Source: Serratia ficaria (lineage in GTDB: Bacteria; Pseudomonadota; Gammaproteobacteria; Enterobacterales; Enterobacteriaceae). From it: a DNA stretch of 64,000 nucleotides. Within the stretch, counting starts at the first letter, position 1, and each line of letters begins with the position of its first letter. Location: contig NZ_LT906479.1 of assembly GCF_900187015.1 (NCBI RefSeq), positions 3,038,001-3,102,000 of the forward strand. The letters run 5' to 3'. Shown in pieces: positions 35,953-46,553 of this stretch. The position numbers and the translations under genes were made by a program. Below the pieces are notes generated by a model. That model saw nothing but the letters and a program-made list of their open reading frames with translations. It had not been told where the DNA came from and searched no databases.

Positions 35953-35994
35953 ACCCTAGGGGGCGCCCCCGGTGGCAAAGTTGATGTATATCAA
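35953..35994 (-). promoter_or_regulatory. narK promoter: FNR box and -10 element
   Basis: TTGATGTATATCAA at 35981-35994 is a perfect FNR palindrome. A centre at -41.5 puts the start near 35946, and the -10 window reads TAGGGT (35958-35953, minus strand), much like TAGGCT at narG. The leader would be about 25 nt. Possible NarL heptamers (TACTCAC, TACCCAC, minus strand) lie further upstream in the narK-narX gap (35995-36261), where nothing else stands out. Confidence 0.85.
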
Positions 35995-36261
35995 CGCAGG
36001 TGCAAGTAGTCGGCGGCGGGAAAACGTCCCTCATCCCTTTGTGAGTACCGCACAGCAAAGAAATAAACAATCAAATATCAATCAATTGAACACGCATCCC
36101 GCGCCGGCGCCCGACAGACTCGCGCCAAACGGAAACTAGTGGGTACTTCGTTCGAGGTATGTGGTTATGCTCAGGGATAATGAAGAATATGGCTGAATCG
36201 TTACTACTTTAGCGCCTCCGCCGTCTACCGCGGCCGTGCGCGCCATGGAGACCCTCGCCCT

Positions 36262-38046
36262 ATGAAACGCCTGTTGGCTCCCCTTTCGCTGGTGAACCAG
36301 GTCGCCCTGTTGATGCTGCTGCTGGGCATTCTGGGGGTGGCCGGCATGGGGATCTCCGCGTGGATGTCGCAAAGCATCCAGGGCAACGCGCACGCCATCA
36401 ACAAGGCCGGCTCGCTGCGCATGCAGAGCTATCGCCTGCTGGCGCAGGTGCCGCTGGATGCGCGCCACGAGGCGTTGATTCAGGAGCTGGAGCGCGATGA
36501 AAACAGCCCGGACCTGCGGCGTTCGGTGGAGCAGGAAGGTCTGGCGATACCCTTCGGCGCCCTGCGCGACTACTGGAGACAGGGTCTGCAGCCCGCGCTG
36601 CGCGCCGCCCAGCGCCCTGCCGACGCCGCGGGGCAGGCCGCGCATTTTGTCCGGCTGGTGGACAAGCTGGTGTCGGATATCGACCGGCAGACCGAACGAC
36701 GGCTGCTGATGGTTACCCTGGTGCAGGCGGGATTTATCGCCCTGACGCTGCTGCTGTTGATCGGCACCACCTGCTACCTGCGCCGCCGGCTGCTGCACCC
36801 CTGGCGCCAGCTGGTCGACATGGCGCTGGCGGTCGGCCGCGGCGACTTCAGCCGCCGCTTTGCCCAGCGCGGCCATCAGGATGAAATGGCTTCGCTCGGC
36901 GGCGCGCTGAACACCATGTCCGACGAACTGTCCGCCACCTACAGCGGGCTGGAGCAGCGGGTGGCGGAAAAAACCGCCGATCTGCAGCAAAAAAACCAGG
37001 TGTTGAGCTTCCTGTATCGCGCCAGCCGCCAACTGCACGCCAGTGAGCCCTTGTGCAGCCGGCTGACGCCGATACTCAATCAGCTGCAGACGCTGACGCC
37101 GCTGCGCGCCATTCAGGTGCGGCTGTACGAAAACGACAGCCGGGAACCGCTGCTGCAGCTGAGCGGCAACCAGCCGCTGCGGCCGGAACACTGCCACAAT
37201 CCGGTATGCAGCGCCTGCCTGAACGACAGCGACCGCCAGCACGCCGACAATCCCTCGCTGAGCTGGAGCCTGAGCGACAAGCTGGGCGACTACGGGGTGA
37301 TCGTCGCGCAGCATGCGCCGCGGCAGCCGCTGAACGACGACCATCGCCAGCTGATCAATACGCTGGTCGAACAGTTGACCAGCGTACTGGCGATAGAGCG
37401 CCAGGTGGATCACCAGCAGCAGCTGATGCTGATGGAAGAACGGGCGGCGATCGCGCGCGAGCTGCACGACTCCATCGCCCAGTCGCTGTCCTGCCTGAAA
37501 ATGCAGACGGCCTGCCTGCAAATGCAGGGCAAGGAGCTTTCCGCCGACAGCCAGGCGCTGGTGCGGCAGATGCGCGAAGAGCTGAACGGCGCTTATCGCC
37601 AGCTGCGCGAACTGCTGACCACCTTCCGCCTGCGCCTGACCGAGCCCGGCCTGCTGGCGGCGCTGCAGTCTACGGTGACCGAGTTCACCCCCAGACTGGG
37701 CCTGACGATTACGCTCGACTATCAGCTGGGGCCGCGCACGGTGCCCGCTTACCAGGCGATCCATCTGCTGCAGATCGCCCGCGAGGCGCTGAGCAATATC
37801 CATAAGCACGCCGCGGCCAGCCAGGTGAGCATCCAGGTGCTCAACAAGCGGGGCGAAGTGAGCCTGAGCGTCTGCGATAACGGCCGCGGCCTGCCGGCCG
37901 ACACGACGCGGCCCGATCATTACGGGCTGATCATCATGCGCGACCGCGCCAAAAGCCTGCACGGCCGCTGCGAGATTTTACCGCGCAGCGGCGGCGGCAC
38001 CGAGGTGCGGGTGACCTTCAAGCCCGACAACCCTGCCATCGATTAA
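36262..38046 (+). CDS. narX: Nitrate/nitrite sensor histidine kinase
   Basis: 594-residue inner-membrane sensor. The first helix spans about 14-36. The ligand-binding P-box ([18 protein letters not shown]) is near residues 43-60, the second helix near 150-172, then HAMP, a Cys-rich central module ([12 protein letters not shown]) and a HisKA_3 kinase core with the phosphorylated His402 in [15 protein letters not shown]. The ATPase motifs are CDNGRGLP and [17 protein letters not shown]. It phosphorylates or dephosphorylates NarL in response to nitrate and nitrite. It is transcribed with narL, 10 bp downstream. Confidence 0.95.
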   Translation: MKRLLAPLSLVNQVALLMLLLGILGVAGMGISAWMSQSIQGNAHAINKAGSLRMQSYRLLAQVPLDARHEALIQELERDENSPDLRRSVEQEGLAIPFGALRDYWRQGLQPALRAAQRPADAAGQAAHFVRLVDKLVSDIDRQTERRLLMVTLVQAGFIALTLLLLIGTTCYLRRRLLHPWRQLVDMALAVGRGDFSRRFAQRGHQDEMASLGGALNTMSDELSATYSGLEQRVAEKTADLQQKNQVLSFLYRASRQLHASEPLCSRLTPILNQLQTLTPLRAIQVRLYENDSREPLLQLSGNQPLRPEHCHNPVCSACLNDSDRQHADNPSLSWSLSDKLGDYGVIVAQHAPRQPLNDDHRQLINTLVEQLTSVLAIERQVDHQQQLMLMEERAAIARELHDSIAQSLSCLKMQTACLQMQGKELSADSQALVRQMREELNGAYRQLRELLTTFRLRLTEPGLLAALQSTVTEFTPRLGLTITLDYQLGPRTVPAYQAIHLLQIAREALSNIHKHAAASQVSIQVLNKRGEVSLSVCDNGRGLPADTTRPDHYGLIIMRDRAKSLHGRCEILPRSGGGTEVRVTFKPDNPAID

Positions 38047-38056
38047 CGGAGATCCC

Positions 38057-38707
38057 ATGACCACTGAAACCGCCGCCACCATTTTGTTGATCGACGACCA
38101 TCCGATGCTGCGCAACGGCGTCAAGCAGCTGATCGGCATGGACGCGCGCCTGCAGGTCATCGCCGAAGCCAGCAATGGCGAACAGGGCGTAACGCTGGCG
38201 GAGCAGCAGGATCCGGACCTGATCCTGCTCGATCTGAACATGCCGGGCATCAACGGCCTGGAAACCCTCGACCGCCTGCGCCAGACGGACCTTTCGGGGC
38301 GTATCGTGGTGTTCAGCGTCTCCAATCACGAGGATGACGTGGTCAGCGCGCTGAAGCGCGGCGCCGACGGTTATCTGCTGAAAGACATGGAGCCGGAAGA
38401 ACTGCTGAAGGCGCTGCATCAGGCGGCGGCCGGGCAAATGGTGCTCAGCGAGGCGCTGACGCCGATCCTGGCCGCCAGCCTGCGGGAAAATCGCCCCAGC
38501 GCCGACCGCGACATTCAGCAGCTGACGCCGCGCGAACGCGATATCCTCAAGCTGATCGCGCAGGGCCTGCCGAACAAGCTGATCGCCCGTCGCCTGACCA
38601 TCACCGAGAGCACCGTCAAGGTACACGTCAAACACCTGCTGAAAAAAATGAAGCTTAAGTCGCGCGTTGAGGCCGCCGTCTGGGTGCTGCAGGGCAAAAA
38701 CGGTTAG
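38057..38707 (+). CDS. narL: Nitrate/nitrite response regulator (LuxR family)
   Basis: 216 residues. The receiver domain has the acidic pair in [12 protein letters not shown] and the phospho-acceptor Asp59 ([11 protein letters not shown]), the same position as in E. coli NarL. The C-terminal LuxR-type HTH (about 150-210) shows [43 protein letters not shown]. It activates narG and narK and represses alternative electron-acceptor pathways. Its last four bases overlap the convergent ychO gene. Confidence 0.96.
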   Translation: MTTETAATILLIDDHPMLRNGVKQLIGMDARLQVIAEASNGEQGVTLAEQQDPDLILLDLNMPGINGLETLDRLRQTDLSGRIVVFSVSNHEDDVVSALKRGADGYLLKDMEPEELLKALHQAAAGQMVLSEALTPILAASLRENRPSADRDIQQLTPRERDILKLIAQGLPNKLIARRLTITESTVKVHVKHLLKKMKLKSRVEAAVWVLQGKNG

Positions 38708-40197
38708 CCGCCCCCCAGCGGCCCGGTCTGGGCCGGGATCACCGGCGGCGTGAGGGTTTTCACCGGCGGCGCGGCTTCATCGCCGGAAGACAACGTCAGC
38801 GGCGGCGTCACCTTGAGATCGATCCAGTTGGACGTTACGCGCTGCTGCTTGTCATCCTCCAGCGTGACCGACAGGCGGTAACTGTTGGCCGCCCCCGGAC
38901 TGTCGTCCCATTTGGGCACGATCAGGGTCCAGCCGTGCGGATCGTTGGCGTTGCGCGACGGCGTCAGGCTCAGCGCCTGGGTATCGCCCTGCCAGCTGAC
39001 GCGGGTGATGTTGTTCACCGCCTTGATCTCCAGCACCAACGGCAGCGTTTCCCCCTGCTGCAGACTCCACGGCGGCGTAGCCAGAAACACCTGCAGCGTT
39101 TTACGCTGGCGGAACTCCAGCACCGGCACGTTTTTCCGCTCGATATTGTCGTAGCGGCTGCCGCGCAGCGATTTGGCCTGCGCCACGTACTCCGGAGAAA
39201 TCTGTTTGACCAGCGGTACGCCAAGCCGGTAGCTCAGCGCCAGCTCCACCTGATCCTGGCTCTGGCCGCCCTCGCCAATCTTGTGCAGCGCCTTCACCGT
39301 CACCAGCGGCACCGGGGTATAGTTCAGCCCCAGCTGCATGGCGCGCGGATCGTTTTGTTTTTTGCCGCTGCCGAACAGGTCGACGTTATCCCCGAGGTAC
39401 TGTTCGTAGCTGAGTGAACCGCCGATATGGCGGTAAAACGGCAGGTAGCCCTGCGTGGTGATGTCGTAACCGCGCGCCGGGCGGCTGAAGAACACCGCGT
39501 CGTTCGGCTGCTGCGCCAGTGCCGACAGCGGATAGTAGTAGTTGGCGGAAAGGCGCAGGTAGTCTCCCCAGGCCTCTGCGCCGACGCTGGCGCGGTTGCG
39601 CTGCCGGGCGAAGTCGCTGTCGAGCACCGTGTTGTAGCCCAGCAGCCAGTCGCCGGTGATCCAGCGTTGCCCCAGGCCGAAGTTGCCCAACGAGCCTTCG
39701 CTCTGCTGCAGCAAACCGACCTGGCTGTAGGTCAGCAGGCCGTTGACGTCATACAGCGGGCTGAACAGCTGCCCGGTGCTGCCGGTAAAATCGCCCTCGT
39801 TGTTCACCTTCAGCGCCAGCGTCGCCGTCCCCAATGGCGACAGCAGCTCCTGCGCCTGCTGCTGCAGCGCGCCGGTCGCCTGCCCGAGCACGTAGTTTTC
39901 GGCGCGGGTGCGCACCTGCTGGCCGGACACATTGTTCAGATCGCGTTCGCCCAGCTGTTTGGCCATGGTGGCCCATTCTTTCTCGCGTTCGGCGTCGTCC
40001 GGGGCGCCGCCCAGTTCAGGCAGGTCGGCGCCGCCGTGGCGGGTGACGGAGTCCGGCGCCGGCGGAGACTCGGCGCGGGCGGGCAGCGCGCCGCCCAGCC
40101 AGAGGAACGGCCAGGCCAGCAACGCCGCCGGCAGGCGATGGAGCCAAAAAGTCTTGCTGCTTGCGTTGTTGCGCACTGCTTGAATAACGTCAGTCAT
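38704..40197 (-). CDS. ychO: Inverse autotransporter (intimin/invasin-type beta-barrel) protein YchO
   Basis: 497 residues. The signal peptide ends near LPARA-ES. An alpha-helical linker region follows, then a 12-strand intimin-type beta-barrel (about 110-320; [58 protein letters not shown]) and a C-terminal Ig-like passenger domain (about 355-470) ending in a proline-rich tail. It is an outer-membrane protein linked to adhesion or biofilm in E. coli. Its place next to narL is the same as in E. coli. ATG 40197 is chosen over GTG 40200. Confidence 0.85.
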   Translation of the reverse strand: MTDVIQAVRNNASSKTFWLHRLPAALLAWPFLWLGGALPARAESPPAPDSVTRHGGADLPELGGAPDDAEREKEWATMAKQLGERDLNNVSGQQVRTRAENYVLGQATGALQQQAQELLSPLGTATLALKVNNEGDFTGSTGQLFSPLYDVNGLLTYSQVGLLQQSEGSLGNFGLGQRWITGDWLLGYNTVLDSDFARQRNRASVGAEAWGDYLRLSANYYYPLSALAQQPNDAVFFSRPARGYDITTQGYLPFYRHIGGSLSYEQYLGDNVDLFGSGKKQNDPRAMQLGLNYTPVPLVTVKALHKIGEGGQSQDQVELALSYRLGVPLVKQISPEYVAQAKSLRGSRYDNIERKNVPVLEFRQRKTLQVFLATPPWSLQQGETLPLVLEIKAVNNITRVSWQGDTQALSLTPSRNANDPHGWTLIVPKWDDSPGAANSYRLSVTLEDDKQQRVTSNWIDLKVTPPLTLSSGDEAAPPVKTLTPPVIPAQTGPLGGG

Positions 40198-40667
40198 CAC
40201 ACCGTCGCCGCGCTCCCGTCCTCAGAGCCCGGCGAATCAACCTGTTTTGCTGCGGCCACTCCCGGCCACAGACAGCCAAACCTTCGCACACTATAGCACA
40301 GCGGGCGGCTGGCCCTGCCGGCGCGGCCACTGGCCAAGCATGCGTCATTATCCCCACAGGGTAGCGGCTTTATGATGAGAAACAATCGGATAAACCCCAA
40401 TCTTTCACAGTGACGCCGTCACAAATAAGCCTTGTTATGACCCGCCGCCGCATGGCGAAGTGAATTCACCGGATTTCATCGCCGATTTTGCCGGAAAAAC
40501 AGCCGCGCAAACGCGGCGCCATGCGCAAGCGCCTGAGACGTCCGGCCGTGCGCGACATGGCGATGCGCGCCCCGGCGCAGCCTGAACCACCGATTGGCGA
40601 CGCCCCTGATGAAATGAAATTTTTGCCGCTATTTTGAACGCATGTTTTATTTGATTGCGGAAATGTC
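40198..40667. other. Divergent intergenic region, ychO to prepilin peptidase
   Basis: About 470 bp between two divergent genes. I see no ORF with a ribosome site and no RNA gene. An A+T-richer patch at 40600-40650 before the peptidase gene probably holds its promoter. No operator stands out. Confidence 0.45.
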
Positions 40668-41318
40668 ATGTCCACCTACCTGCCAGCGGCGTTGTCGATC
40701 GTCGCTCTGTGGCCGGCCGCGGCGATTGCCGCCTGGCTGATCGCCGAATTCGCCCCGGCGGGAAACGCCCCCGCATCGCCGCCGAGGACAGTGGGACAGG
40801 TGATGCTGACGGCGACCGCCGCCGGGTTGGCTACCCTGCCTTGCGACCTGACCCTGCAGCAGCGATTATGGCTGCTGCCGGCGGCGACGCTGCTTATCGC
40901 GCTGGCGCTGATCGACTGGCGGCACCAGCGGCTGCCGGACCGGCTGACCCAGCCGCTGCTGTGGGCAGGGCTGCTGTGCAACCTGAATCAGGAATGGGTA
41001 CCGCTGTCTGATGCGTTACTCGGCGCCGTGGCCGGCTATTTGTCGCTGTGGCTGCTCGATGCGCTCTATCGCCGAGCGCGGCGCCGGGCCGGCATCGGCC
41101 AGGGCGATTTCAAGCTGCTGGCGGCGCTGGGCGCCTGGGTCGGCTGGGGCGCCTTGCCGCTGCTGGTGAGCGTCGCGGCGGCGGCGGGGCTGTGCGTCAC
41201 GCTGGCGCGCAGCCCTCCGGGCAAGATGGCCTGGCGCACGCCGCTGCCCTTTGGCGTTTATCTCGCCGCCGCCGGCTGGCTGACGCTGCTGCTGAACGCC
41301 GGGGCCCATTACGCCTAG
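40668..41318 (+). CDS. Orphan type IV prepilin peptidase (A24 family), short form
   Basis: 216-residue polytopic membrane aspartic peptidase. The two catalytic motifs are visible: LIDWRHQRLPD (Asp near residue 84) and GIGQGDFKLLAALGAW (GxGD Asp near residue 146). The N-terminal methyltransferase domain of PilD/GspO is missing, as is its Cys zinc site. Such enzymes process type IV pilin-like or type II secretion pseudopilin leaders, but no pilus or secretion genes are in this window. It is convergent with and overlaps the next gene by 4 bp. Confidence 0.75.
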   Translation: MSTYLPAALSIVALWPAAAIAAWLIAEFAPAGNAPASPPRTVGQVMLTATAAGLATLPCDLTLQQRLWLLPAATLLIALALIDWRHQRLPDRLTQPLLWAGLLCNLNQEWVPLSDALLGAVAGYLSLWLLDALYRRARRRAGIGQGDFKLLAALGAWVGWGALPLLVSVAAAAGLCVTLARSPPGKMAWRTPLPFGVYLAAAGWLTLLLNAGAHYA

Positions 41319-42925
41319 CTTTTCAACGCGCCAATCAGGCGATTAAGCAACCCCGCGACCTCGGCGGCGGTGGCGGATGCCGGGTTGACCAGCGGTTGCA
41401 CCGCCGTCAGCTTGGTCGCCGACAGCATTTCATCGTTGCGGATTTCCAGCGCGTCGGCGGGAGGGGTGCCCCGCGCCGCGCCGTCCGGCCGCCAACAGCT
41501 GCCGCGCGAGGTCTGCACCTGATAGCTGCCGACGCCGAAATCCTGCTCAACGCGGTAATAAATTTCGCAGCTCAGCGGCCCGGTGCGGCGCAGGCTGAAG
41601 GCCCCCTGCGCGCTATGGCTGCCCTTATTGGCGACGAAGGCGGTCGCCTGCGAGGAAAGATCGAAGGTGATGTACAGATCGCAGGCCAGCACCCGCGGGC
41701 CAACGCTTTGCTGCAGCGTGATGCGCGTGGTCGGTTGCCGGTCAGGGGCGGTCAGGGTGCCGAGAAAGGCCCAGAACGCCCGCCGCGCGGTATTGCGCGG
41801 CAAATGATGGCTGGTGGCGCCGGGCGCAATGCCCCGCGCGCCCTGGCTGCCCGTCACGTCGACGCCGCTCAGGAAAGAGGTGGCGTCCACCCTGCTCTTG
41901 CCGGTCAGCGGCGCGCCGCCGTGATGCAGATTGCTGAACCTCACTTCGGTATTGTTGCTGCAGACGGCGATCGCCGCTGCGCCGCCGGCGTAGAGGTTCA
42001 ATTGGCCGATATCCCAACGCGATTCGTTAATAAAGCGACAGAGCACAGCGCTGCCTTCAACGTTATGCGCATCCTGAATATTGATGCTGCCGATCGAGCC
42101 CTGGGCAAAATGGGTGGACAACAGGCTGACGTCGGCGCCGCGTTTCACCTGCCGGTTCTCGCAGCTCAGCGAATTGACGGTGCCGTTAAAATCCTTGAAA
42201 CAGTAGATGTCGCCGCTGCAATCCTCCGCCGCCAACGATCCCAGGGTGGAATAAAACCCGGAAATCATATAGGCCTTCCCTTTGGCGCGGGCGGCATGCA
42301 GGCCATCGATAAAATTGGTGGTGCCGGACTTGTCCATCCACAGCACCCCGTCCCCCGGGCGATGGGCATCGACCGCCATCTGCACGTTCACCAGCCAGTT
42401 GATGAACATGTCGCCCGAAACGAACAGCGAGTATCCGCCAACCTGGGTGTAAATATCGCGGATATCGCACTTGGTCATGTTGCGATCGCTGAACCACACG
42501 CCATGGCCGTCGGCGCCGGCGCTGTCGTCCCTCAGCGTCAGGCCGTGCAGCGTCAGGTTGGCGAAGCCCTTCACCACGATCACCGCTTTCTTCGTTTCGC
42601 CCTGTTCATTGGTGTAGTCGTTATCCGCCGTTTTGACGATTTGCGTCGCCCGGCCCAGCCCGACCACCCGCAGCCCCATGCCGCCGTAAATATCCGTGGT
42701 GGTTTGGATAATCACCTGTCCGGCCACCCGGTATACCCGCTTGCCGAGCGACAGGGTACCGCCGGCCCGCAGCGCCGCCGCGGCCGCCTTATTGATCGCC
42801 GGCGCCCAGTCGTCGCCGTCGCCGTCGCCGTCCCGATAGTATTGTTCCGGCGTGACCACTTCCCCGGTGCTCGTCAGGTCCGCCGCCAAAGAGCGCGTGG
42901 TTGAACTGGTTCCATTGTTCGCCAT
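41315..42925 (-). CDS. Right-handed beta-helix protein (pectate-lyase-3/tailspike-like)
   Basis: 536 residues. No Sec signal is seen. After an N-terminal lead comes an acidic DGDGDGDD run followed by WAPAINKAAAAALRAGGTLSLGKRVYRV, the classic entry into a pectate-lyase-superfamily beta-helix. Repeated short strands follow (VIVVKGFANLTLHGLTLRDD, GSIGSINIQDAHNVEGSA) and a beta-rich C-terminal domain ends in a helix. These folds bind or cut polysaccharides and occur in phage tailspikes and in epimerases or lyases. ATG 42925 has a strong GGAGGAAG site. No phage genes are nearby, so it is an orphan of unknown role. Confidence 0.6.
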   Translation of the reverse strand: MANNGTSSTTRSLAADLTSTGEVVTPEQYYRDGDGDGDDWAPAINKAAAAALRAGGTLSLGKRVYRVAGQVIIQTTTDIYGGMGLRVVGLGRATQIVKTADNDYTNEQGETKKAVIVVKGFANLTLHGLTLRDDSAGADGHGVWFSDRNMTKCDIRDIYTQVGGYSLFVSGDMFINWLVNVQMAVDAHRPGDGVLWMDKSGTTNFIDGLHAARAKGKAYMISGFYSTLGSLAAEDCSGDIYCFKDFNGTVNSLSCENRQVKRGADVSLLSTHFAQGSIGSINIQDAHNVEGSAVLCRFINESRWDIGQLNLYAGGAAAIAVCSNNTEVRFSNLHHGGAPLTGKSRVDATSFLSGVDVTGSQGARGIAPGATSHHLPRNTARRAFWAFLGTLTAPDRQPTTRITLQQSVGPRVLACDLYITFDLSSQATAFVANKGSHSAQGAFSLRRTGPLSCEIYYRVEQDFGVGSYQVQTSRGSCWRPDGAARGTPPADALEIRNDEMLSATKLTAVQPLVNPASATAAEVAGLLNRLIGALKS

Positions 42926-43073
42926 ATCTTCCTCCCGTTTCACTGCGGTCGATGCCGTTTGTGACGCTGAAAATACCGCCGTTTAGCCAGGAAGTTATGA
43001 AATTTCATCTTATTTCACTCTGACACAGCGTTAACAATCGCCGGGCCGTGGTGATGGCGGCGCGCCGGGGCCT

Positions 43074-43889
43074 TCACACCGCCAGCGCGGCGGCCGGGCG
43101 CTCGGCGGCTGCCGGCGCGGGCTGATACAACCCGACCACCGCGCCAATCACCAGTAAGCTGGGCGATACCGGCCGCTGCCGGGCGATAAGCCCTGACAGA
43201 TCGGCCAGCGTACCGATCAGAACCCGCTGCCGCGCCCGGGTGCCGCGCTCGATGATCGCCAGCGGCGTACTGCCCGCCATACCATGCCGCATCAGCTGGG
43301 CGGCGATGGCGTCGCTCTGCGCCAGCCCCATATAAAACACCAATGTCTGCCCTTCGCTGACCAGCGTGCGCCAATCCGGCGGCGCGCCGCCGTCGCGACA
43401 GTGGCCGGTAACGAACCGCACCGACTGCGCAAAATCCCGGTGGGTCAGCGGGATGCCGCTCGCCGCCGCGCAACCGCTGGCGGCGGTAATGCCGGGCACG
43501 ATATGGCAGGCGACGCCCTGCCGCCGCAGCGCAACCATCTCCTCGCCGCCGCGACCGAAGATAAAAGGGTCGCCCCCCTTCAGCCGCACCACCCGGTTGC
43601 CGGCGGAGGCCAACTCCACCAGCAAACGTTCGATCTCCGGCTGCGACAAGGTGTGACGATGCATTGATTTGCCCACGTCGATGCGCAGCGCCTCAGCCGG
43701 CAGCAACGCCATCACCTCCGCCGACACCAGCCGGTCGAACACCACCACGTCCGCCTGCCGCATCACCCGCAGCGCCTTCAGCGTCAGCAGTTCGGCGTCC
43801 CCCGGCCCGGCGCCGACCAGCCAGACTTCCCCGTTTTTCACCGGCTGACGCCGTTCGCCCGCCTCGCTCAGTTGATCTATCGCGTTCAT
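43074..43889 (-). CDS. cobA: Uroporphyrinogen-III C-methyltransferase (SUMT)
   Basis: 271-residue cytoplasmic SAM-dependent methyltransferase making precorrin-2, the siroheme precursor. It shows the start WLVGAGPGDAELLTLKALRVM, then DVVVFDRLVS, VRLKGGDPFIFGRGGEE (SAM-binding loop), PGITAASGCAAASGIPLTHRD and LVFYMGL. It lacks the CysG dehydrogenase/chelatase half, so another enzyme must finish siroheme. As last gene of the nas operon, 12 bp after nasA, it supplies the siroheme needed by the nitrite reductase domain of NasB. The tail is Ala-rich. Confidence 0.92.
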   Translation of the reverse strand: MNAIDQLSEAGERRQPVKNGEVWLVGAGPGDAELLTLKALRVMRQADVVVFDRLVSAEVMALLPAEALRIDVGKSMHRHTLSQPEIERLLVELASAGNRVVRLKGGDPFIFGRGGEEMVALRRQGVACHIVPGITAASGCAAASGIPLTHRDFAQSVRFVTGHCRDGGAPPDWRTLVSEGQTLVFYMGLAQSDAIAAQLMRHGMAGSTPLAIIERGTRARQRVLIGTLADLSGLIARQRPVSPSLLVIGAVVGLYQPAPAAAERPAAALAV

Positions 43890-43901
43890 CGTTGTTCTCC
43901 G

Positions 43902-46553
43902 TTACGCCACCCGGCGAGATGCGTGCTGTTGAATCAGTTTTTTCAGCTCCGGCAAGCAGGAGCCGCAGTTGGTGCCGCACTGCAGACGTTCGCCCAGGGC
44001 CGCGGCGCTGTGGCAGCCTTCGGCGATCGCCGCGATGATGCGCTTTTCCCCCACGCCGAAGCAGCTGCAAATCGTCGCCCCGGCCGCCGGCCGATCCGCG
44101 GCTCCGCGCCCCGCCAGCAGCGCCAGCCGCGGCGCCCCGGGCGCGGGCGGTTGTTCAAACGCCTGCAAAATCGACGATCTTTCCAGCTCCGGCGCGCCTC
44201 GCCCGACATAAAATGCCAGCGCCACCCGCCCCTGCAGCCAGCCGATCGCGTGGAAGCCGTGCTGCGCCAGCTGCGCGGTCTGCAGCGTCAGTTCGTCCGC
44301 CGGGAAATGCCGCAGCAGCCAGCGGCGCCAGTCGTCGACCGGCGACGCGCCCGCCATGATGTAATGCGTTGCCCCCTCCTGCGTGACCCGGCTCCAGTAA
44401 ATGCCCGCCGGCGCAGGGGCTTCGGCGCGCAGAAATATTTCCGCCTGCCAGGCCGTGCGCCAGCGGCTGACCCGAACCGGCGCGTGCTTGCTTTCCGGCT
44501 GCCCGGAATCGGGATCCACCACCGGCGGGATCAGACTGTCGACCCGCCCCTGGGCGGTGAACTGGCCATTCCAGTGCATCGGCGCGAACAGGCTGCCGCG
44601 CTGTTGCCCCGGATTGATCTGCGCGCGCGCCAGCATCCAGCCATGGGGGGTGTCGAGCCGTACCAGGCACCGATGGTCGATGCCCAACGGTGCGGCATCC
44701 TGCGGATGTATTTCGCAGAAGGGCTCGCTCAGATGGCGCATCAGCCGCGCCGCCTTGCCGGTGCGGGTCATGGTATGCCACTGGTCGCGAATGCGCCCGG
44801 TGTTGAGCACCAGCGGATAGGCGGCCGACGGCGCATTTTTCGGCAGCTGCGGCGCGATCGGCAACAGCCGCGCCTTGCCGTCGGCATGAAAGAAACGGCC
44901 GTCGGCAAACAGGCGGCGACAGCCCGCCGGATGTTGCGCATTGACCGGCCACTGCACCGGCGCCATGCGGTACCACTGCGCCGGCGTCAGCGTCGCCAGC
45001 CCGCTGATGTCGAAGGCGCGCGTTCCCTGATTTTCAAACCCCGACAGCGCCGCATGCTCGGCGAAAATCTCCGCCGGATGGCGATAGGCGAAGGCGGCGC
45101 CGTGCCCCATGCGCTGCGCCACCTGGCTGAGGATCCACCAGTCGGCCCGCGCCTCGCCCGGCGCCGGCAAAAACGCCCTCTGGCGCGAAATGCAACGCTC
45201 GGAATTGGTCACGCTGCCCTCTTTCTCTCCCCAGGCCAGCGCCGGCAGGCGAATATGCGCCAGCTCCGCGGTGTCGGTAGCGGCCATCACCTCCGACACC
45301 ACCACCAGCGGGCAGCGCTTCAGCGCCTGCCTTACCGCATCGGCGTCCGGCAGCGACACCGCCGGGTTGGTGCCCATGATCCACACCGCCTTGACCTGGC
45401 CGGAAGCTATCGCCTGAAACAGCTCGACCGCGTTCAGCCCCGGCTGACGGGCGATATGCGGCGCCTGCCAGAAGCGCCGCACCCGATCGGTATCCGATGC
45501 GCTGAATCCCATGTGCGCCGCCAGCTGGTTGGCCAGCCCGCCGACCTCGCGGCCGCCCATGGCGTTGGGTTGGCCGGTGATCGAAAACGGGCCGCAGCCG
45601 GCCTTGCCGATACGGCCGCCCGCCAGATGCAGATTGATGATCGCATTGCATTTATCCGCGCCGCTGGAAGACTGGTTGATGCCCATCGAGTACAGCGTCA
45701 GCCAGTTGTCCGCCTCGCTCAACAGGTCGAAAAAGGCCGTCACTGCCGCCATCGGCAGCCGACAAAACTCCGCCACCCGCTCCGGCGGCCATTGCGCCGC
45801 GCTCGCCAGCGTCGCCTCCGCGCCCTCGGCGTGCCGGCGCAAAAACCGCCGATCCAGGCCGTCATGCCGCGCCAGCCAATGCAGCGCGCCATTGAACAGC
45901 GCCGCGTCGCTGCCGGGACGCAGCGCCAGATGCAGGTCGGCGATGTCGCAGGTCGCCGTTTCGCGCGGGTCGATCACTACCACCCGCATCTGCGGCCGCT
46001 GCTGGCGCGCTTTCACCAGCCGCTGATACACCACCGGATGCGCCCAGGCGGTGTTCGAACCGGTCAGGATCACCAGGTCCGCCAGTTCGATGTCCTGATA
46101 GCTGCACGGCACCGCATCGCCGCCGAACGCCCGCTTGTAGCCCACCACCGCCGACGCCATGCACAGCCGGGAGTTGGTGTCGATATTGGCCGCGCCGATG
46201 AAGCCCTTCATCAGCTTGTTGGCCACGTAGTAATCCTCGGTCAGCAGTTGGCCGGAGGCGTAAAACGCCACCGCCTGCGGCCCGTGTTGTTCGATAACCT
46301 GGCCAAAGCGCTGCGCCACCTGCTCCAGCGCCTCGTCCCAGCCGGCGCGTCGGCCGTCGATCTGCGGATGCAGCAAGCGCCCCGCCAGATCCAGCGTTTC
46401 CCCCAGCGCGCTGCCCTTGACGCACAGTCGCCCCTGATTGGCCGGATGCTGCGCGTCGCCGCTGACCGCCAGCGCGCCGTCGGCCCGCCGCTCGAGGGTC
46501 ACCCCACAGCCGACGCCGCAGTAGGGACAGGTAGTGCAATGGCCGGCGCTCAT
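43902..46553 (-). CDS. nasA: Assimilatory nitrate reductase catalytic subunit
   Basis: 883-residue cytoplasmic Mo-bisMGD enzyme reducing nitrate to nitrite. The N-terminal [4Fe-4S] motif has Cys9, Cys12 and Cys16 (CPYCGVGCG) with the fourth Cys in GRLCVKG. SRLCMASAVVGYKRAFG matches the molybdopterin-ligand region. The C-terminus carries a BFD-type [2Fe-2S] domain (about 825-875; ICSCFGVGE, CGTNCGSC), as in enterobacterial NasA. ATG 46553 overlaps the upstream stop (ATGA); a longer frame would add 21 unlike residues. Electrons come from the NasC part of the preceding gene. Confidence 0.94.
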   Translation of the reverse strand: MSAGHCTTCPYCGVGCGVTLERRADGALAVSGDAQHPANQGRLCVKGSALGETLDLAGRLLHPQIDGRRAGWDEALEQVAQRFGQVIEQHGPQAVAFYASGQLLTEDYYVANKLMKGFIGAANIDTNSRLCMASAVVGYKRAFGGDAVPCSYQDIELADLVILTGSNTAWAHPVVYQRLVKARQQRPQMRVVVIDPRETATCDIADLHLALRPGSDAALFNGALHWLARHDGLDRRFLRRHAEGAEATLASAAQWPPERVAEFCRLPMAAVTAFFDLLSEADNWLTLYSMGINQSSSGADKCNAIINLHLAGGRIGKAGCGPFSITGQPNAMGGREVGGLANQLAAHMGFSASDTDRVRRFWQAPHIARQPGLNAVELFQAIASGQVKAVWIMGTNPAVSLPDADAVRQALKRCPLVVVSEVMAATDTAELAHIRLPALAWGEKEGSVTNSERCISRQRAFLPAPGEARADWWILSQVAQRMGHGAAFAYRHPAEIFAEHAALSGFENQGTRAFDISGLATLTPAQWYRMAPVQWPVNAQHPAGCRRLFADGRFFHADGKARLLPIAPQLPKNAPSAAYPLVLNTGRIRDQWHTMTRTGKAARLMRHLSEPFCEIHPQDAAPLGIDHRCLVRLDTPHGWMLARAQINPGQQRGSLFAPMHWNGQFTAQGRVDSLIPPVVDPDSGQPESKHAPVRVSRWRTAWQAEIFLRAEAPAPAGIYWSRVTQEGATHYIMAGASPVDDWRRWLLRHFPADELTLQTAQLAQHGFHAIGWLQGRVALAFYVGRGAPELERSSILQAFEQPPAPGAPRLALLAGRGAADRPAAGATICSCFGVGEKRIIAAIAEGCHSAAALGERLQCGTNCGSCLPELKKLIQQHASRRVA

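Noticed and set aside
42820..42838. Tandem GTCGCC hexamer repeats as a possible phase-variable tract
   Set aside because: It encodes the DGDGDGDD run of the beta-helix protein in frame, and hexamer changes would not shift the frame; only a short repeat.
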